Source: Ochotona curzoniae | Lineage: Eukaryota; Chordata; Mammalia; Lagomorpha; Ochotonidae | Direction: 5' to 3' | Assembly: GCF_017591425.1 (NCBI RefSeq) | Contig: NW_024467121.1 | Span: 20,906,707 to 20,970,706, forward strand | Length of the DNA: 64,000 bases | Part shown: positions 50,011 to 61,341 of the stretch, piece by piece | Layout: each line of letters starts with the position of its first letter | Numbering within the stretch: the stretch's first letter is position 1 | The notes under the pieces: model-generated | What the model was told of the DNA's origin: nothing | What the model saw: only the letters and a program-made list of their open reading frames with translations | The model's database searches: none | Translations under genes and position numbers: made by a program

Positions 50011-50510
50011 CCAAGAGGAAAGGATAAATCAGCAAACGATGCTTGGACAACAAGATATCTACACTAAAAGAATTAACTTACATCCTTGCTTTACATCACA
50101 CAGAAAAATTAGTTTGAAATGGATCAAAGACCTAAATCTAAATGGTAAAACTGCAAAATTCTTAGAAAAAAAAATGCAAGGAAAAATCCTTATCACATTG
50201 GATGTGGGAATAACTTCTTGGATATGACAAAAAAGTCAAAGGCAATAAAAGAAAAAAAATCAGATTTCCTTAAATTAAAATTTTTATAGATTAAAGGAAA
50301 CAAGAAAGAGAAGACAATCAATGGAATGGAAACTGTATTGATAGCATTTATCTTACTAGGGGGCTAAAGCCAGGATATAGAAAGAAATCCTAATTCAACA
50401 ATAACAAAACATTTTTAAATGGGCAAAGTACTGAATAAACATTTTCTCTAAATAAGATACACAAATAGTCAATAATCACATGCCTACTCCCACTTTAGAA
50501 ATATATTACT

Positions 50511-50735
50511 TTGGCATTAGTGATATAACAAATGAACTAAGCCTCTACCTATGGTGCCGCCAACCCATACGGGTGCCAGTTTATGTCCAAGCTGCTCATT
50601 TGTGACCTGGGAAAGCAGCAGAGAATGGCCCAAGTCCTTGGGACCCTGCACCCACATGAGAAATTAAGAAGCTCCTGGCTTCAGATCAGCCCAGCTCAGT
50701 CATAGAGGCCATGTGGAGAGTAAACCAGCAGATAA
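50511..50735 (+). mobile_element. CSINE, 3' tail missing
   Basis: GGCATTAGTGATATAAC head, CAACCCATACGGGTGCCAG and GAGAATGGCCCAAGTCCTTGGGACCC. It separates the plus-strand from the minus-strand L1. Confidence 0.8.
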
Positions 50736-50744
50736 AATTTATAC

Positions 50745-52570
50745 CCAGTGACCAAGCCCATTTTTCCTTACCCTCTTCACTGTCTAATGATAGTCACTCA
50801 ATTGTGCTTTGAAACAAGAGAATTTCTTTCTCTTTACTAACTGTATGTCAGTACCCACTATTCAGCCTCTACCTATATGCCTATCCTGTAGCCTTCACAG
50901 CCTCTGCTTATGTGATAACTTGTTATCTTATACACGAGTGAAAATATACATTTGCCTACCTGTGCCTACCATCTTTATTTCACTTTAACTTCACTTTAAC
51001 GTGACATCTTCCATTTCCAACCATGTTATTGCAAATGATAGCATTTCATTCTTTCCATAGATGAGTAACATTCCACTGTGTATATACATATTCTTTACTC
51101 ACTCATCCATCAATGGGTACCTTGTCTGATTGTTTTTCTTGACTGTTGTGAACAGTGCTGCAATAAATGCAGTATAGTAGGTATCTCTGTTATATAGTAA
51201 GTGTCTTTGTATATCTACCCAATAGTAACTTAATGAATTGTTAATTACTAATGAACTGTTATGAACTGCTAGATTACTGTAATTTCAGATTCCTGATGGA
51301 TCTCTATGTTTAACATATTAACTTATAATTAGTAGTGTGGGAGAGTTTTCATTTCAACTACACCAACTCTTTAACTGTCTTTTTTATAATAACCATCCCA
51401 ACTGGGGTGAGATGCTGAACCTGCAGATCACTGTAATATCAACATTTAATCACTATCGTTTCTAACGAACATGTGAGTATGAATACTGGATATCTTTCCT
51501 CAATTTCTTTCATTTATATTTCATAAATTTTGTTACAGAAATCTATAGTTTCCTTGGTGATTTTATATTCAGCATTTGTTGGGCTTGTTGCTGTTTGAAG
51601 ATGCTGTGAATGTGAATGCTATCTTGATTCTTTCTCAATTTTTTTATTTGTGTACAGAAAAGCTACTGAGTTAAAGATTTGTTTATTTTTATTGGAAAAG
51701 CAGATCAGATTTTATAGAGAGAAGGAAAGATAGAAAGACCTTTCAACTGCTGCTTTATTCCCCAACTAACCACACAGGAGCTAAGAGTTGTTTCCGGGCC
51801 TAACAAGTGGGTGCAGGTCCCAAGGCTTTGAGTTATCCTCTACTGCTTTCCCAGGCCACAAGCAGGGAGCTGGATGGGAAGTGGAATAGCCAGTATATGA
51901 ACTGGGATCCCTATGCTTTATTTTCTGATGTGTAGATCTAGAGTTGTTCATCTGTAAAATCATCTCATTTTATTATAGTAAGCCATTTAAAGCTTGTCCA
52001 TTTTGTTTCTCTCTTAAACAACAAAATCTTTTGATTTTAATTTTCTTTATCTCATTTATTTCTATTGCTATTTCTCTATCCATTTTTTAGTTTCTTCTTC
52101 ATGTTCCCAATCCTTGAGTCATACAACTGAGTTATTTTTTGAAATCCTTCCATTATATGATATAACATTTCTTACTATAAGCTTCCTTCATAGTACTGTT
52201 ATTGCTGTATCCCATGGGTATGGCAATGATATCATGTGTTTCTATTTTGCTTCTTTCAGAAATTTTTTTCTTTATCTTTTAACTTCTTTGCTGATCAACT
52301 TGTCATTGAGGAGTACTGTTAATGTCTATATATTTACATAATTTCTAAAGCTTCTTTTTGTTGCTCATTCCTAGTTTTGTTCCACTGGTCAGAGAAGCTA
52401 AGTAAGACTTTTTTTTAATGTGTGGCCTACTATATGATCCAACCTAAAGTATGTTCTATGGGCTTATATCAGAGGAAAGTGCACTCTACAGCTCTTCAAT
52501 GAGACTCTGTGATGTCTGCTAGGTTCATTAGCTACATAATAATGATTTAACTCTGCCATTTCTTTCTTAA
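50745..52570 (-). mobile_element. Ancient L1 3' region, inverted to its neighbour
   Basis: Minus-strand L1M-type sequence. The plus strand reads AACATTCCACTGTGTATATACATATTC, CAGTGCTGCAATAAATGCAG, ATACCCAATAGTAA-like blocks and, further right, CCACTGGTCAGAGAAGCTAAGTAAGA and AATGTGTGGCCTACTATATGATCCAACC. A minus CSINE at 51673-51920 splits it. Confidence 0.72.
51673..51920 (-). mobile_element. CSINE in minus-strand L1
   Basis: TTAAAGATTTGTTTATTTTTATTGG, CTGCTTTCCCAGGCCACAAGCAGG and GGGAAGTGGAATAGCC. Confidence 0.85.
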
Positions 52571-52592
52571 TATTTTTGCAAAAAAATGCTTC

Positions 52593-52900
52593 AATACATA
52601 TATTTATTTGAAAGAGTGACAGTGAAAGAGAGCAAGTGAGACATCTTCCAACTGCTTGTTCACTCCCAAATGCTCACAACATCCAGGGTTGGAACAGAGA
52701 GAAATCAGGAGCCAGGAATTCCACTTGGGTTTCCATCTTAGGTGACACAAATCCAAACACACCATCATCTGCTGCCTCCATGGTACATTAGCAGAAAGCT
52801 GAAGCAGAAGCGGAGACAGGATGCAATCCCAAGCACTCCATTATGGAATGTGGGTGTTGGAAGTAACAGCTCAAGCTATTACATGACAACACCTTGGCCT
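52593..52900 (-). mobile_element. CSINE, older type
   Basis: TATATTTATTTGAAAGAGTGACAG, CATCTTCCAACTGCTTGTTCACTCCC, GGAGCCAGGAATTCCACTTGGG and GACAACACCTTGG. Confidence 0.82.
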
Positions 52901-53007
52901 CAAAACAGCCATTTTAAAAACAAAGTAAGGCTATTTGTTTATTCCTATCAGGTATCAACTAAGTTGCACTAAGTAAAATACAGAATCAGAAAAGAAAAGA
53001 TTAATAC

Positions 53008-53205
53008 AGGAATTGTCAAACACTTTCTGTAAAGGTCTCATTAAATATTTGGGGCTATATGAACTGTATAGTCTGTGTCACCACTATGACTCAGTCTTCT
53101 TATCATGAAAGCAATAAAAACACTACATAAACAAATAGGTGGAGCTATGTTCCAACAAATCCTTATTTATAAAAACTGGGCATAAACCAGATTTGTTCCA
53201 TATGT
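53008..53205 (-). mobile_element. MER5A hAT-Charlie DNA transposon fossil
   Basis: The plus strand reads GTCAAACACTTTCTGTAAAGG, TGAAAGCAATAAAAACACTACATAAACAAATAGGTGGAG and GTTCCAACAAATCCTTATTTATAAAAACTGGGC. This is the complement of MER5A, which is a non-autonomous element. Confidence 0.75.
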
Positions 53206-53502
53206 CACAATCTGATATCCTAAAACAACCAGTTAAACCTGTAAGTTCAAAAATAGATACCCTAAAATATTAAATTTTAGATTAGAGGAAAAACTATGGA
53301 GTGTTTTAGGGAAAAATTTTGGATCTGTAATTCATACAACTCAAAAACTAATGCCATCATTAAAGAAAATGTTTCTAAAAATCTGTTATTTATACAAGAA
53401 AATGAAGCATATTGAGATGGAAATGGCTTACTTAGCAATGTAGCTTTATAACCAGATTAATAATATAAAAAAAAATTACTCACGCAAAAACTTAAGGCAT
53501 AA

Positions 53503-53790
53503 GATGGCCATCTAGTCTAGCAGTTAAGTGACCAGGTAGGAAAGTCACATCCTTATAGTCTGTCTAGGTTCAAATTCCAGTTTAACTCCAGCTTCCAGCT
53601 TTCTATGCACACATACCCTGGAAGGCAGATGGTGAAGGGTCAGGTATCTATATAGGATACCTGGATTGAGAATTCAGCTTTCATCTTCAACCTGACCAAC
53701 CCCATAAATGCAAGTTATTTGAGGAGTGAATCAGCAAAAGAAAAAACTGTGTCTTACTAACTATGAAATGAAAAAAACAAAAATAAAAAA
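53503..53790 (+). mobile_element. CSINE, old copy
   Basis: ATGGCCATCTAGTCTAGCAGTTAAG head, GGTTCAAATTCCAG and ACCCTGGAAGGCAGATGG. Confidence 0.68.
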
Positions 53791-53799
53791 AAATTAAGA

Positions 53800-53932
53800 C
53801 TTCAGTCAGGTAAAAGATAACATGAACAAAACACTAGAAAAACAATTTGCAACAAATTCTTACAAACAAAAATTCATCTATAAAACAGTTTCTACAATTC
53901 AATGTGAAAATCACTAATATTAAAAATAGATA
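53800..53932 (+). mobile_element. Ancient L1 ORF2 scrap
   Basis: ACAATTTGCAACAAATTC and CTACAATTCAATG resemble the ORF2 stretch before the L1 C-terminal domain. Sequence at 54259-54400 (AAGTGAAAAAGGCAATCAGAACAATCTGTAGGA) resembles a later L1 segment, so the SINE between them probably split one element. Confidence 0.45.
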
Positions 53933-54258
53933 CTGAGAGTGTGGCACAACGGCTCAGTGGCTAATACGCATCTTGAATGTGCCATGATCCCATATGGGCA
54001 CCACTTCATGTCCCAGCTTCTCAACTTCGTATCCAGCTCTGTGCTTATGGCATGAGAAAGCAGTGGAGGCCGACCCAAAGTCTTGGGACCCTGCACCCAT
54101 GTGGCAAGACCTGGAAGAAGCTTTTGGCTCCTGACTTTGGATCAGCTCAGCTCCAGCCACTGTGGCTATTTGGAGAATGAACCAGCAGAGGGAAGATCTT
54201 TCTGTCTCTTCTCCTTTCTGTACATCTGATCTGCCTTTCCAATAAATAAATCTTTAAA
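53933..54258 (+). mobile_element. CSINE
   Basis: GAGTGTGGCACAACGGCTCAGTGG head, GCCATGATCCCATATGGGC, GTCTTGGGACCCTGCACCC and CCAATAAATAAATCTTTAAA tail. Confidence 0.9.
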
Positions 54259-54480
54259 TCCTACTTTTAAGTGAAAAAGGCAATCAGAACAATCTGTAGG
54301 ACAGTTATCTCATTTAAGAAAAGGCTATATACATTTCCAAACACATACATACGCACATTTCACAACAATCCATGCCAAATAATCAGCTACAGACTCAGAT
54401 CTAACTTCAAAAAGGAACCATTTCTTTTTTCTTCACTTCTATCAAGAAAATCAGACACTAATATGGCTAAAAATATATAA

Positions 54481-55061
54481 TTTGAGGTCAGAATTTAGGT
54501 TAGACCTAAATTCAAGTCTAATATGAACTCATAGCAATTATTCATCTCTTCCTAGATTTACTTGTAAAATGATAACAGAAGAACCTAAGCCAACAGAGTA
54601 TCTGGGTTTCTGACTTTTAATTCACAGTAGGTCCATACAATGTAAATTAAACAGAAATTTGGTAACTATTACAGACTAATTCTCCAATTAACAACCTAGT
54701 AAAGTTCATCAAGAACATTCTCTACTAGTCATTTAATTCTGCATTTAATCCTTTATTAGACAGCTACTTATCCAGCCCTATCCAATGTATTAGAAATGGG
54801 AAATATTCTGGAGAGTTATCTAGTTAATCTTCCCTTCTCACTATAATAAAGGCTGTATTAACCAAAAACAGATTCAAAGGAAATTTTATGTAATAATTTC
54901 ATGTGAAATAAATGTCAGAAAAACAAAAATACAGATATCATAGAAATTTACGTATACTCAGTTGCTAAGATCACTATTATGAAAGTGACATTTTAAAACT
55001 ATTTTATGTTTAAAATATTACAAAACTGAAAATAAGTTGGCTACTAGCTTATGTTTTTACT
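54481..55061. other. Intronic, nothing recognised
   Basis: A+T-rich; no family or exon seen. Confidence 0.5.
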
Positions 55062-55412
55062 TTTAGTATTTATTTATTTGAAATGCAGAACAACTGAGAG
55101 AGAAAAGCATAGTGAGAGGAAGAGAGAGAAAGAGAGAAAAGCAAAAGCAGGAATGCTTCCATCTGCTACTTCACTCCTCAAATGGCTGTGAGAGCCAGTA
55201 CAGTCCAAGCCAAAACCAGGAGCCCAGAACTAAGTCTCCCCAACCGGTGGCAAGGAATAAACAACTTAGTTCATCCTTGGCTACTTTCCCAGGTACATTA
55301 GCAGGAAGCTGGATAAAAAATGGACAAATCAAGACTGAAGTAATGATTCCAATATGAGATACCAATGGTGTAAGCAACAACCTAGCTCCACTGTGCCACA
55401 TAATGGCCCAGT
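55062..55412 (-). mobile_element. CSINE, older type
   Basis: TTTAGTATTTATTTATTTGAAATGCAG, CCATCTGCTACTTCACTCC, GGTACATTAGCAGGAAGCTGG and CACTGTGCCACATAATGGCC. Confidence 0.82.
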
Positions 55413-55499
55413 TTATCTTAAATTCTACATCATTAGATTCAGAAGGAGGAAAGAAAACTTAAAACAGCTTCAAGGTCCTCTGTAAGAAAGAAATGTTAA

Positions 55500-55535
55500 A
55501 AAAAAAAAGAAGAAGAAGAAGAAAGAAAGAAAATT
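55500..55535 (+). repeat. (GAA)n simple repeat
   Basis: A run followed by AGAAGAAGAAGAAGAAAGAAAGAAAG. Confidence 0.9.
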
Positions 55536-55682
55536 AAAGAAATAAATGTAAGAGAAGGTCCAAAAAAAAAATTTACAAAGAAACATGAACTGCCTTGCCT
55601 TAAAGTCATTAAAATGTGTCCTAAAATTATCATCTCAAATACAGAAGAAGTAGGTCTCAAGTTCACAGAAAAATATATTTTA

Positions 55683-55965
55683 CAGGTCCAACATTGTGGC
55701 TTATCTGGTACAGTTGCTACCTGCAGTACCATTATTATATGGATGTTGATTCTAGTCCCAGCTGCTTCACTTCTAATCTAGCTCCCTATCAATATGTTTG
55801 GGAGCCCCTGCACCTACATAAGAGACTTGGAAGAAGCTCCCAGCTCCTAGCTTTGAACTGCCCAACCCTGGTCATTGTGGTCATGCGGGGAATGAAAAAG
55901 CACATAGAGGATCTCCTCTTTCTGCCTCTCCTTTTGTAACTCAGCTGTTTAAATAAATGGAAGGA
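55683..55965 (+). mobile_element. CSINE
   Basis: CAGGTCCAACATTGTGGC head, GATTCTAGTCCCAGCTGCTTC and GTTTAAATAAATGG, running into a GGAA-rich simple repeat. Confidence 0.8.
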
Positions 55966-56085
55966 AAGAAGGAAGGAGGGAGGGGGATGGAGGGAGGAGA
56001 GTGCAGGAGGAGGGAAGGAGAGAGGAAGAAAGGATAGAAGGGAGAGATAGATGGAAGTGAGGAAGGAAGAAGGAAGACAGACAAC
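55960..56085 (+). repeat. GGAA/GGGA purine-rich simple repeat
   Basis: Irregular (GGAAG)(GGAGG) units for ~125 bp, nearly pure purine, starting in the tail of the CSINE. Confidence 0.9.
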
Positions 56086-56127
56086 AAAAAAACTATGCAG
56101 AAATCAAATTGATACACAAAAATAAGC

Positions 56128-56390
56128 TTTTTAAAGATTTACCTGCTTTTTTATTTGAAAAGCAGAATTACAGAGAGAAGAGGAGGAGGTGGCCGAAGAG
56201 GAAGAAAAAGATCTTCAGTCGGCTGCTTCGCTCCAAAATGGCCGCAATGGGTCCAAGAACTTGGGCCATTCTCCAGTTCCTTCCTAGGCCATAAGCAGGG
56301 AGCTGGATTGGAAGTTGAGTAGCCAGGACTTGAACTGCCCGTATGGGATGCTAGTGCTGTCAGTGGAGGATTAGCCTGACACTAGCCTTA
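56128..56390 (-). mobile_element. CSINE
   Basis: TTTAAAGATTTACCTGC, TTTGAAAAGCAGAATTACAGAG, GGCTGCTTCGCTCCAAAATGGCCGC and TAAGCAGGGAGCTGGATTGG. Tail-to-tail with the copy at 55683. Confidence 0.87.
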
Positions 56391-57235
56391 AAACAAGATT
56401 TTAATTTCACTTTCACAGGTACATTTTGAAATATTCTTACAAATTAATTAGGTTACAACCATTTTATATGTACACAGTGAGCATATGAGAATAAGATATT
56501 GTTATTGGGATAAGGAAGGAATTTTGTAATCAAAACAAAACCAAAACTCTAAAGAAAAAAAAGACTTAACTAAACAGAAATTAAAATTTAATGATAGTTA
56601 CTTTTTAATTTTTTAATGTATTTTGTAATGTTTTTAAAGATATCCTCAATTTAAAATAAATTACAGAAAAAATACCTCTAGCTTGTGATGATCAGATAAC
56701 TGATACCTTTAAAATTCAAGGAGCTCTTACAGTATAATAAAAAAGGAACACTATAATAAAAATGGGGTAAATGTGTAAGTAATTTTAAAAATCATAAACT
56801 TATTTTCAAACACGTTTTAAGTCCTAAATCAAATATATCAAATAATTCATTGATCAGGCTTTAGAATCAAAAATTTGAACTCAAAACTTGATTAACCCTA
56901 AACAGCTGAACCACAGCTAAGTCATTTATTCCATCTACTTGTGTTTCTTTATGGAGACTAAGCTACTTACACTCCCAGTAAGATAACTATTTCATAAGCT
57001 GATGAGCTAAAACTTCAAAGAGGTAAGACCTGGTTATAAAATCACTCATTTAAAAAAAAAATCAGAGAAGAGTACAAATAATAGCAAGAATGATAACCAA
57101 AGGAAACTTTGCAAGAATGTCTTAGCCTGCTAAAGCTGTTTAGGAAGACTGTAACCAGAGGCACATTGGCATCTGTCCGTGGTCCTGAACTTCCATGACA
57201 TGTCAGGAATACTGACTGTACTTCATCAGTTTCTT
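56391..57235. other. Intronic, nothing recognised
   Basis: A+T-rich sequence up to the target-site duplication of the element at 57252. Confidence 0.5.
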
Positions 57236-57251
57236 AAGATGATGATGATGA
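57236..57251 (+). repeat. Target-site duplication, left copy, of element at 57252
   Basis: AAGATGATGATGATGA recurs at 57579-57594. The motif is a GAT repeat, so its length is slightly uncertain. Confidence 0.75.
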
Positions 57252-57578
57252 CAAAATACTGGGCAAATGGAGACTCTATGATGGACTATGTCAATTGGTG
57301 GATTCTTCAACGACCTCATCGTGCTTGGAGTGGCGAGACTGGCAGCGATTCATAACTGGTGAACTATCAAAACCACTTGAGCAAGTGTCTCAGAGCATGC
57401 CCCACATCGAGCACCTAGGATGGGGGGAAACTGGGTGGGGCCTCTCCCTCAATATCCCCCTTTACCTCAGATACATGAAGGAAACAAAATGGAAATAATA
57501 GTCTTACCCACTTTTCTAAGCCCTTGAACCTTTTTACCCTAATTAACTATGTAAAGATAGTCAAAAATATAATAAAAA
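57252..57578 (+). mobile_element. Poly(A)-tailed retroelement copy B (same family as 48050)
   Basis: A 327 bp insertion flanked by AAGATGATGATGATGA at 57236-57251 and 57579-57594. It shares with 48393-48739 the blocks CTGGGCAAATGGAGACT, GGACTATGTCAA, CAAAACCACTTGAGCA, AGAGCATGCCCCACA, AATAGTCTTACCCACTTT and AACTATGTAAAGATA, and ends in AATAAAAAAA. It is shorter at the 5' end than copy A, as expected from truncated reverse transcription. Confidence 0.75.
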
Positions 57579-57597
57579 AAGATGATGATGATGATTT

Positions 57598-57850
57598 GGT
57601 TACAAGAGGTAGACAGAGTCCCCATCTGATGTTTCATTCACCAAATGCTCACAACAGCCAGAACCAGAGCATGTTAAAGCTGGGAATTCCATCCAGGTCT
57701 CCCACATGAATGGCATAGACTCAAACACTTTTGCCACCACCTGCTGCTTTGCAGGGCCTGCACTACCAGGAAACAGGAACCAGGAGCCAAAGCCAAAAAT
57801 CCCCATTATAGAATACAGGAATCTTAGCTGCTAGAGCAAATACCCACTCA
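57598..57850 (-). mobile_element. CSINE, old copy
   Basis: GTAGACAGAGTCCCCATCTG, TGGGAATTCCATCCAGGTCTCCC, ACCACCTGCTGCTTTGCAGG and GGAATCTTAGCTGCTAGAGC. Its A-rich tail region appears to be where the element at 57252 inserted. Confidence 0.75.
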
Positions 57851-58356
57851 CTCCTAGAAATTTTTAAACAAGAAAACACCTACAGAAATAGAAGGGACCA
57901 AACCAAACAAGAAAAATTACATAAATTATCCAAATCTTTTTGAACTGCTTAGCCACTGGAAGATGGTCATTTGGAAGGAAGAGGGGCTTGAGGTCTGCTT
58001 GTTTTCAGTTTTCAAATGCTCATACATATATGTAAAGTAAGAAGCCAAAGATCCTCCCTCTCTGACCTGCATTGTGAGGAAAAGCAGTAAAAGACTACAA
58101 AAACAAAGAAATTAAGATTTGTAATAATTCTAAAATGTTTATCTTCCAAAATGGCTGACAAAATTTAAAAGCATATGTGGGGTAGGGAAAAAGAAACACA
58201 GGGAGTCAGGGAGAGGAACCCTGGCAGTGACCATTTCTCTACTAAAAGTTTTCCCCTCTCCTACCACCCTGGAAATAGTTACAATCCAAAAATTAATGCT
58301 TGAACCAAGCTATTGCAAGCTACCTCTTTCTCACAGCTAAAAAAGAAAAAACAAAG
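57851..58356. other. Intronic, nothing recognised
   Basis: Unique-looking; includes AAAATGGCTGACAAAATTTAAAAGC at 58149. Confidence 0.45.
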
Positions 58357-58625
58357 AGTAGGTATTGTGACATCCTACATTTAGAATGCTGGCTGTGTTG
58401 CTGACTGTTGTGCTCCTAATCCTGCTTCCTGCCAATGGGTCCTGTGAAGCAGCAGATGATGTCTCCACGGCTTGCACACCTAACATCCATGCTGGAGATT
58501 CAGACGTGGCTATCGCAGGCATTTTGGAAGTGATCCAGTAGATGGAATGGACTCTCGATATCTTTATCTCATTTGCTCTTACTCACTCTGCCTTTCAAGC
58601 AGATGGAAAGCAGCATTTAAAAAGA
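58357..58625 (+). mobile_element. CSINE, old copy
   Basis: GCTGACTGTTGTGCTCCTAATCCTGCTTCCTGCCAATGG, CAGCAGATGATGTCTC and CACTCTGCCTTTCAAGC. Confidence 0.62.
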
Positions 58626-58659
58626 GAGAGAGAGAGACTCTCAGGCACAGAGAGGATCT

Positions 58660-58880
58660 TCAGGAGCAGTATCCAACAGTGAACAACTTTACTTTGAGAG
58701 CATACATGTGCAAGTGCTTAGATCCCTGCACCCACATGAGAAATCAGGAAGAAACTCCTGACTCTAAGCTTTGGACCAGCCCCAGCACTGGTGATTGCAA
58801 TCATTTAGTTAGTGAGCCAACAGGTGGAAGATCTCTTTCTCCCTTTCTATGTAATTTTTTCAGTAAAAATAACTATTTTG
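58660..58880 (+). mobile_element. CSINE, partial
   Basis: AAGTGCTTAGATCCCTGCACCC, GGAAGAAACTCCTGACTC, GAGCCAACAGGTGGAAGATC and TTTCAGTAAAAATAAC. The head is missing; a (GA) run at 58624-58636 precedes it. Confidence 0.7.
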
Positions 58881-59018
58881 AGAAAAAGGATAATTGCCAA
58901 AAATAACTACATAATATACAACTTTAATTGATGGAAAAAAACAATAAAGGCAAATGAAAGAAAACAATAGAAAAATATTAAAAGATTGAGCAGATATCAA
59001 CCAAACAGAAAACAATTA

Positions 59019-59335
59019 CTGGGGCTGGCACTCCGGCATAGCTACTTAAGCTGCTGCCTGTGACATGAGCATTCCATATGGGCCCCAGTTTGAGTCCCAG
59101 CTGTTCTACTTTCAATTCAATGCCCTGCTAATGTGCTTGGGAAAGCAGCAGAACATGGCCTAGATCCTTGGTCCCTGCACCCACGTGGAAGATCTAGATG
59201 AAGCTCCTAGCTTTGGCCTGGACCCATCCTTGCCATGCAGACAATTCGAAAGTAAACCAACAGATTTAAGATCTCCTTCCATCTGCCAGTCTCTTTCTCC
59301 CTTTCTAACTCTTGCAAAAAAAAAAAAAAAAAGAA
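59019..59335 (+). mobile_element. CSINE
   Basis: CTGGGGCTGGCACTCCGGCATAGC head, GTTTGAGTCCCAGCTGTTC B box and an 18-nt A tail. Confidence 0.9.
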
Positions 59336-59489
59336 AACATATATTACTGATAGAAAATCTGGCAAATCTCCACCGAAATAGCTAATCTTAATGCTATCTC
59401 CCAGAAATCGATTAGAAGAAAAATTATTGTGAAAAAAGGTATGCTAATAAACTAGGAAAATTCTTTAAAAATTCAACTTGTCAAATGAC

Positions 59490-59795
59490 CAAGCAGTGAG
59501 ACCAGAAGTGACACAGCGGTTTCCATGGCTTGGAAACTTGAAGTGTTGTCATGCCATATCACAGCATCTGAGTTCTGGCTGCTCTACTTACTACACAGCT
59601 CCCTGGGAAAGCAGCAGCAAACAGTCCAATGTTTGGACTGTGGCTATCAACTCAGGAGACTCAAATGGAGTTTTTGGGTTGGCCAAGCCCCAGGAGTTGT
59701 ATTTGGGAAGTGAACCATTGAGTAAAAGGTCCTGGTGTCTCTGTCTCTTTCTCTCTTTTTCTCCCACTCTACCTTAAAGTCTATTTTTAAAAAGA
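59490..59795 (+). mobile_element. CSINE, old copy
   Basis: GAAGTGACACAGCGG head, TTCTGGCTGCTCTACTT and GGAAGTGAACCATTGAGTAAAAGG. Confidence 0.68.
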
Positions 59796-59804
59796 TCAAC
59801 ATGT

Positions 59805-60112
59805 TGTAAATTTCCATGTTTCTTCCTGTTGAAGTTGTGTAGTGGCTTTTCATTGGAGGGAATGATATTCTGCCAGCTTTACTTTCAGACCAAGGATGGT
59901 CTCCCAATAAAACTGCTGAATTTTTCTGGAAAATAAGATGTCAGACTTTCTACATGGTCCATGCCCGCAATGAAGGAACCATGACTGGTTATGAACTGTA
60001 CTACAATATGGAGGAATTCAGTATGAGGAGAGGGATTCGGGAGGGGTTGGGGGAATCCCCGAGCCTATGAAACTGTGCCATAAAATGAAATTTTTAAAAA
60101 AAAGGAAATAAA
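59805..60112 (+). mobile_element. L1 3'-end fragment (lagomorph 3'UTR type)
   Basis: 5'-truncated copy with the same 3'UTR blocks (CTTTTCATTGGAGGGAATG, CAGACCAAGGATGGTCTCCC, GGATTCGGGAGGGGTTGGGG, CCTATGAAACTGTGCCATAA). It has lost the segment between GGAATG and ATATTCTGCC relative to the other copies, and ends in poly-A. Confidence 0.8.
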
Positions 60113-60146
60113 GAACTGTTGTTTAGTGGGAAAAAAAATATCAAAA

Positions 60147-60227
60147 GGCGGCCAGTGCAGTAGCAAAACAGGCTAATTATCCACCTGCAGAACCAGCATT
60201 CCATACAGGCACCGATTCATGTCCCTA
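60147..60227 (+). mobile_element. CSINE 5' fragment
   Basis: GGCGGCCAGTGCAGTAGCAAAACAGG and ACCAGCATTCCATACAGGCACCGATTCATGTCCC, then abrupt loss of similarity. It keeps the A/B-box head only. Confidence 0.75.
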
Positions 60228-60344
60228 CAGGTAGATGGTAAGGATGATTACCAACAGCATGAATGAACTTAATGTTGCTGAACCATCTACCTTAAAATCA
60301 TTAAAATGCTGCATTTATGTTGTATAGATATCTTACCACACTTT

Positions 60345-60572
60345 TTATTATTTTTTATTGGAAAGTAAGATATTCAGAGAGGAGGAGACAGAAAGATCTT
60401 CCACCCAATGAGTCACTCCCCAAGCAGCCGCAATGACCAGAGCCTGCTATCACCTATCGTGGGCATTAGTAGGAAGCTGAAATCAGAAGCAGATTAGGGG
60501 CTTAAACCCCAGCCACTCTATTGTGGGATTTAAGTGTCCCAAGCAGTAACTTAGCTGCTAATATTTGCCCCA
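60345..60572 (-). mobile_element. CSINE
   Basis: TTATTGGAAAGTAAGATATTCAGAG, AGATCTTCCACCCAATGAGTCACTCCCC and GTAACTTAGCTGCTAATATTTGCCCC. Confidence 0.82.
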
Positions 60573-60637
60573 TAAATATTGCCTTGCTTTATTTACCACT
60601 CTCTCTGCAACAAAAAATTTTAAAGTAAATGTCCCTT

Positions 60638-60955
60638 GAGGCCAGCACAACAGCTCAACTGGCCAATCCTCCACCTTGCAATGCTGGCATCCCATATAGA
60701 TACCAGTTCATGTCCAGGCTGCTTCACTTCCCTTCCAGCTCCATATTTATGGACTGGGAAAACAGTGGAGGATGGTTCAAAGATCTCCCTGAACCTATGT
60801 GGGAGATCCAGAAGAAGCTCTCGGCTTCACATCAGCTCAACTATGGCCATTGCAGGCATATGGGGAGTGAACCAAGCAAAAGATGGAAGATTTTTCACTC
60901 TGTCTCTCTCAGTAAATCTGCATTTCCAATAAAAATAAACTTTTATTTTAAAAAA
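60638..60955 (+). mobile_element. CSINE
   Basis: GAGGCCAGCACAACAGCTCAACTGG head, TGGCATCCCATATAGATACC and CCAATAAAAATAAACTTTTATTTT tail. Confidence 0.9.
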
Positions 60956-61341
60956 AGTAAATGCTAAAAGAACTGTACAGGAAGATTATAGGTATTAAAA
61001 CAATTCTACAAGTAAAAATACCTTCAAAATGCTTTACCAACTTGTTTCAACTCAACAGCCAAAAAAAAATCACATACTAACTTTTCTGCAAAATGAAATA
61101 CACAAATTAATGTTTTCTTAACATTAAGAATATCATAAAGGTATGACTTAGTGTATCTAATAGTATATATTAATATTTTTAAAATATCTTATGTTTTCAT
61201 TTCTAAAAAAAATACATTGACTTGTGTATTTTACTATTAAAACTAAAGTTCAAACAATTCACAGCTTATAAACTAGTCATAATCCAGAAATGTATTTGTA
61301 AATAACTATTTTTCTATAAATACTTCTTTTGTCATATAAAG
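60956..61341. other. Intronic, nothing recognised
   Basis: Very A+T-rich. Confidence 0.5.

Larger units (their letters stand above)
48950..50470 (+). mobile_element. Ancient L1 ORF2 remnant
   Basis: It shows the ORF2 sequence order AGGAATAAATTTAACCAAA, ACAGTAATCAAAACAACATGATAGTAGCATAA, GACCAATGGAGCAGAAT, then ATGGATCAAAGACCTAAAT and AATGGGCAAAGTACTGAATAAACATTT. Old CSINE sequence (49378-50010) interrupts it. Confidence 0.7.

Noticed and set aside
49862..50227. A 121-codon open frame
   Set aside because: It joins a CSINE end to antique L1 ORF2 sequence and contains no intact domain.
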